From the NCBI RefSeq assembly GCF_005144885.1, contig NZ_CP039690.1, forward strand, positions 3,981,001-4,045,000: a DNA stretch of 64,000 nt, given 5' to 3'. Below, one piece after another: positions 63,913 through 64,000 of this stretch. The stretch comes from Phreatobacter stygius. GTDB taxonomy: Bacteria; Pseudomonadota; Alphaproteobacteria; Rhizobiales; Phreatobacteraceae. The position numbers were made by a program, and so were the translations under genes. The notes under the pieces were generated by a model that worked only from the letters and a program-made list of their open reading frames with translations, ran no database searches and was not told the DNA's origin. Each line of letters starts with the position of its first letter. The first letter of the stretch is position 1.

Positions 63913-64000
63913 GCGGCCTGTGCACGGCCGGCCCCGGTTCGGGCCGCGGCCAGGAGTGCTGGCACACGGCACGCGATCGACGTTGGTTCGCCCCAACCGT

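Overview
The window comes from a GC-rich alphaproteobacterial chromosome, most likely the order Hyphomicrobiales (Rhizobiales). The signs are dense, ATGA-coupled operons, many high-affinity ABC importers, a mesaconyl-CoA hydratase of the ethylmalonyl-CoA pathway, a Maf/YacG pair, and an ilvB leader-peptide attenuator. The genus cannot be fixed from sequence reading alone. I see no rRNA, tRNA, CRISPR array or insertion sequence.

Layout. 1-1.8 kb: the 5' part of a small secreted protein gene and a class C beta-lactamase-fold hydrolase. 2.3-16.3 kb: an iron locus with a TonB-dependent receptor, a binding protein/permease/ATPase importer, and then a complete petrobactin-type (asbABCDEF-like) siderophore pathway. 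Here AsbB is fused to AsbC and AsbD is fused to AsbE. DUF2218 and GNAT genes follow. 16.8-25.6 kb: a peptide/nickel-type ABC importer interleaved with two amidohydrolases. 25.7-31.4 kb: a reversed liv-type ABC importer with a MetE-core-like protein. 31.8-33.9 kb: two vicinal-oxygen-chelate (extradiol dioxygenase-like) genes. 34-40 kb: small housekeeping and hypothetical genes (lipoproteins, metallophosphoesterase, NUDIX, PhzF, pyridoxal kinase, a helix-hairpin-helix protein, two NTF2-like proteins). 40.3-45 kb: ilvB-ilvH-pdxJ-ilvC with an attenuator. 45-47.7 kb: GNAT, yacG, maf and mesaconyl-CoA hydratase. 47.9-51.8 kb: ECF sigma factor, anti-sigma candidate and a subtilisin-like protease. 52-61.6 kb: a LysR regulator divergent from a polyamine-type ABC importer operon that carries an amidohydrolase, an MlrC-like M81 peptidase and an extra family-5 binding protein. 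61.8-63.9 kb: a divergent pair of related small secreted proteins, one expanded by about 330 residues of Gly/Ser repeats.

How the genes work together. The iron locus looks self-contained. AsbF would make 3,4-dihydroxybenzoate from 3-dehydroshikimate, the AsbC part would adenylate it, the AsbD part would carry it, the AsbE part would transfer it to spermidine, and the two NIS synthetases would join the arms to citrate. The adjacent receptor and ABC importer would bring the ferric complex back. Two other operons pair importers with amide-bond hydrolases and look like scavenging systems for amides or peptides of unknown identity.

Most notable: the two in-frame fusions of petrobactin enzymes, one with a ribosome-binding site and start codon still present at the fusion point; an exact 68-bp tandem duplication across the permease/ATPase junction that keeps translational coupling through a 23-residue mini-ORF; a 43-residue Cys-containing ORF coupled on both sides in the same operon; and the natural (GGGGS)-like repeat protein with its unexpanded divergent paralogue. 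Five small tandem duplications in this window each cover a stop or start codon.
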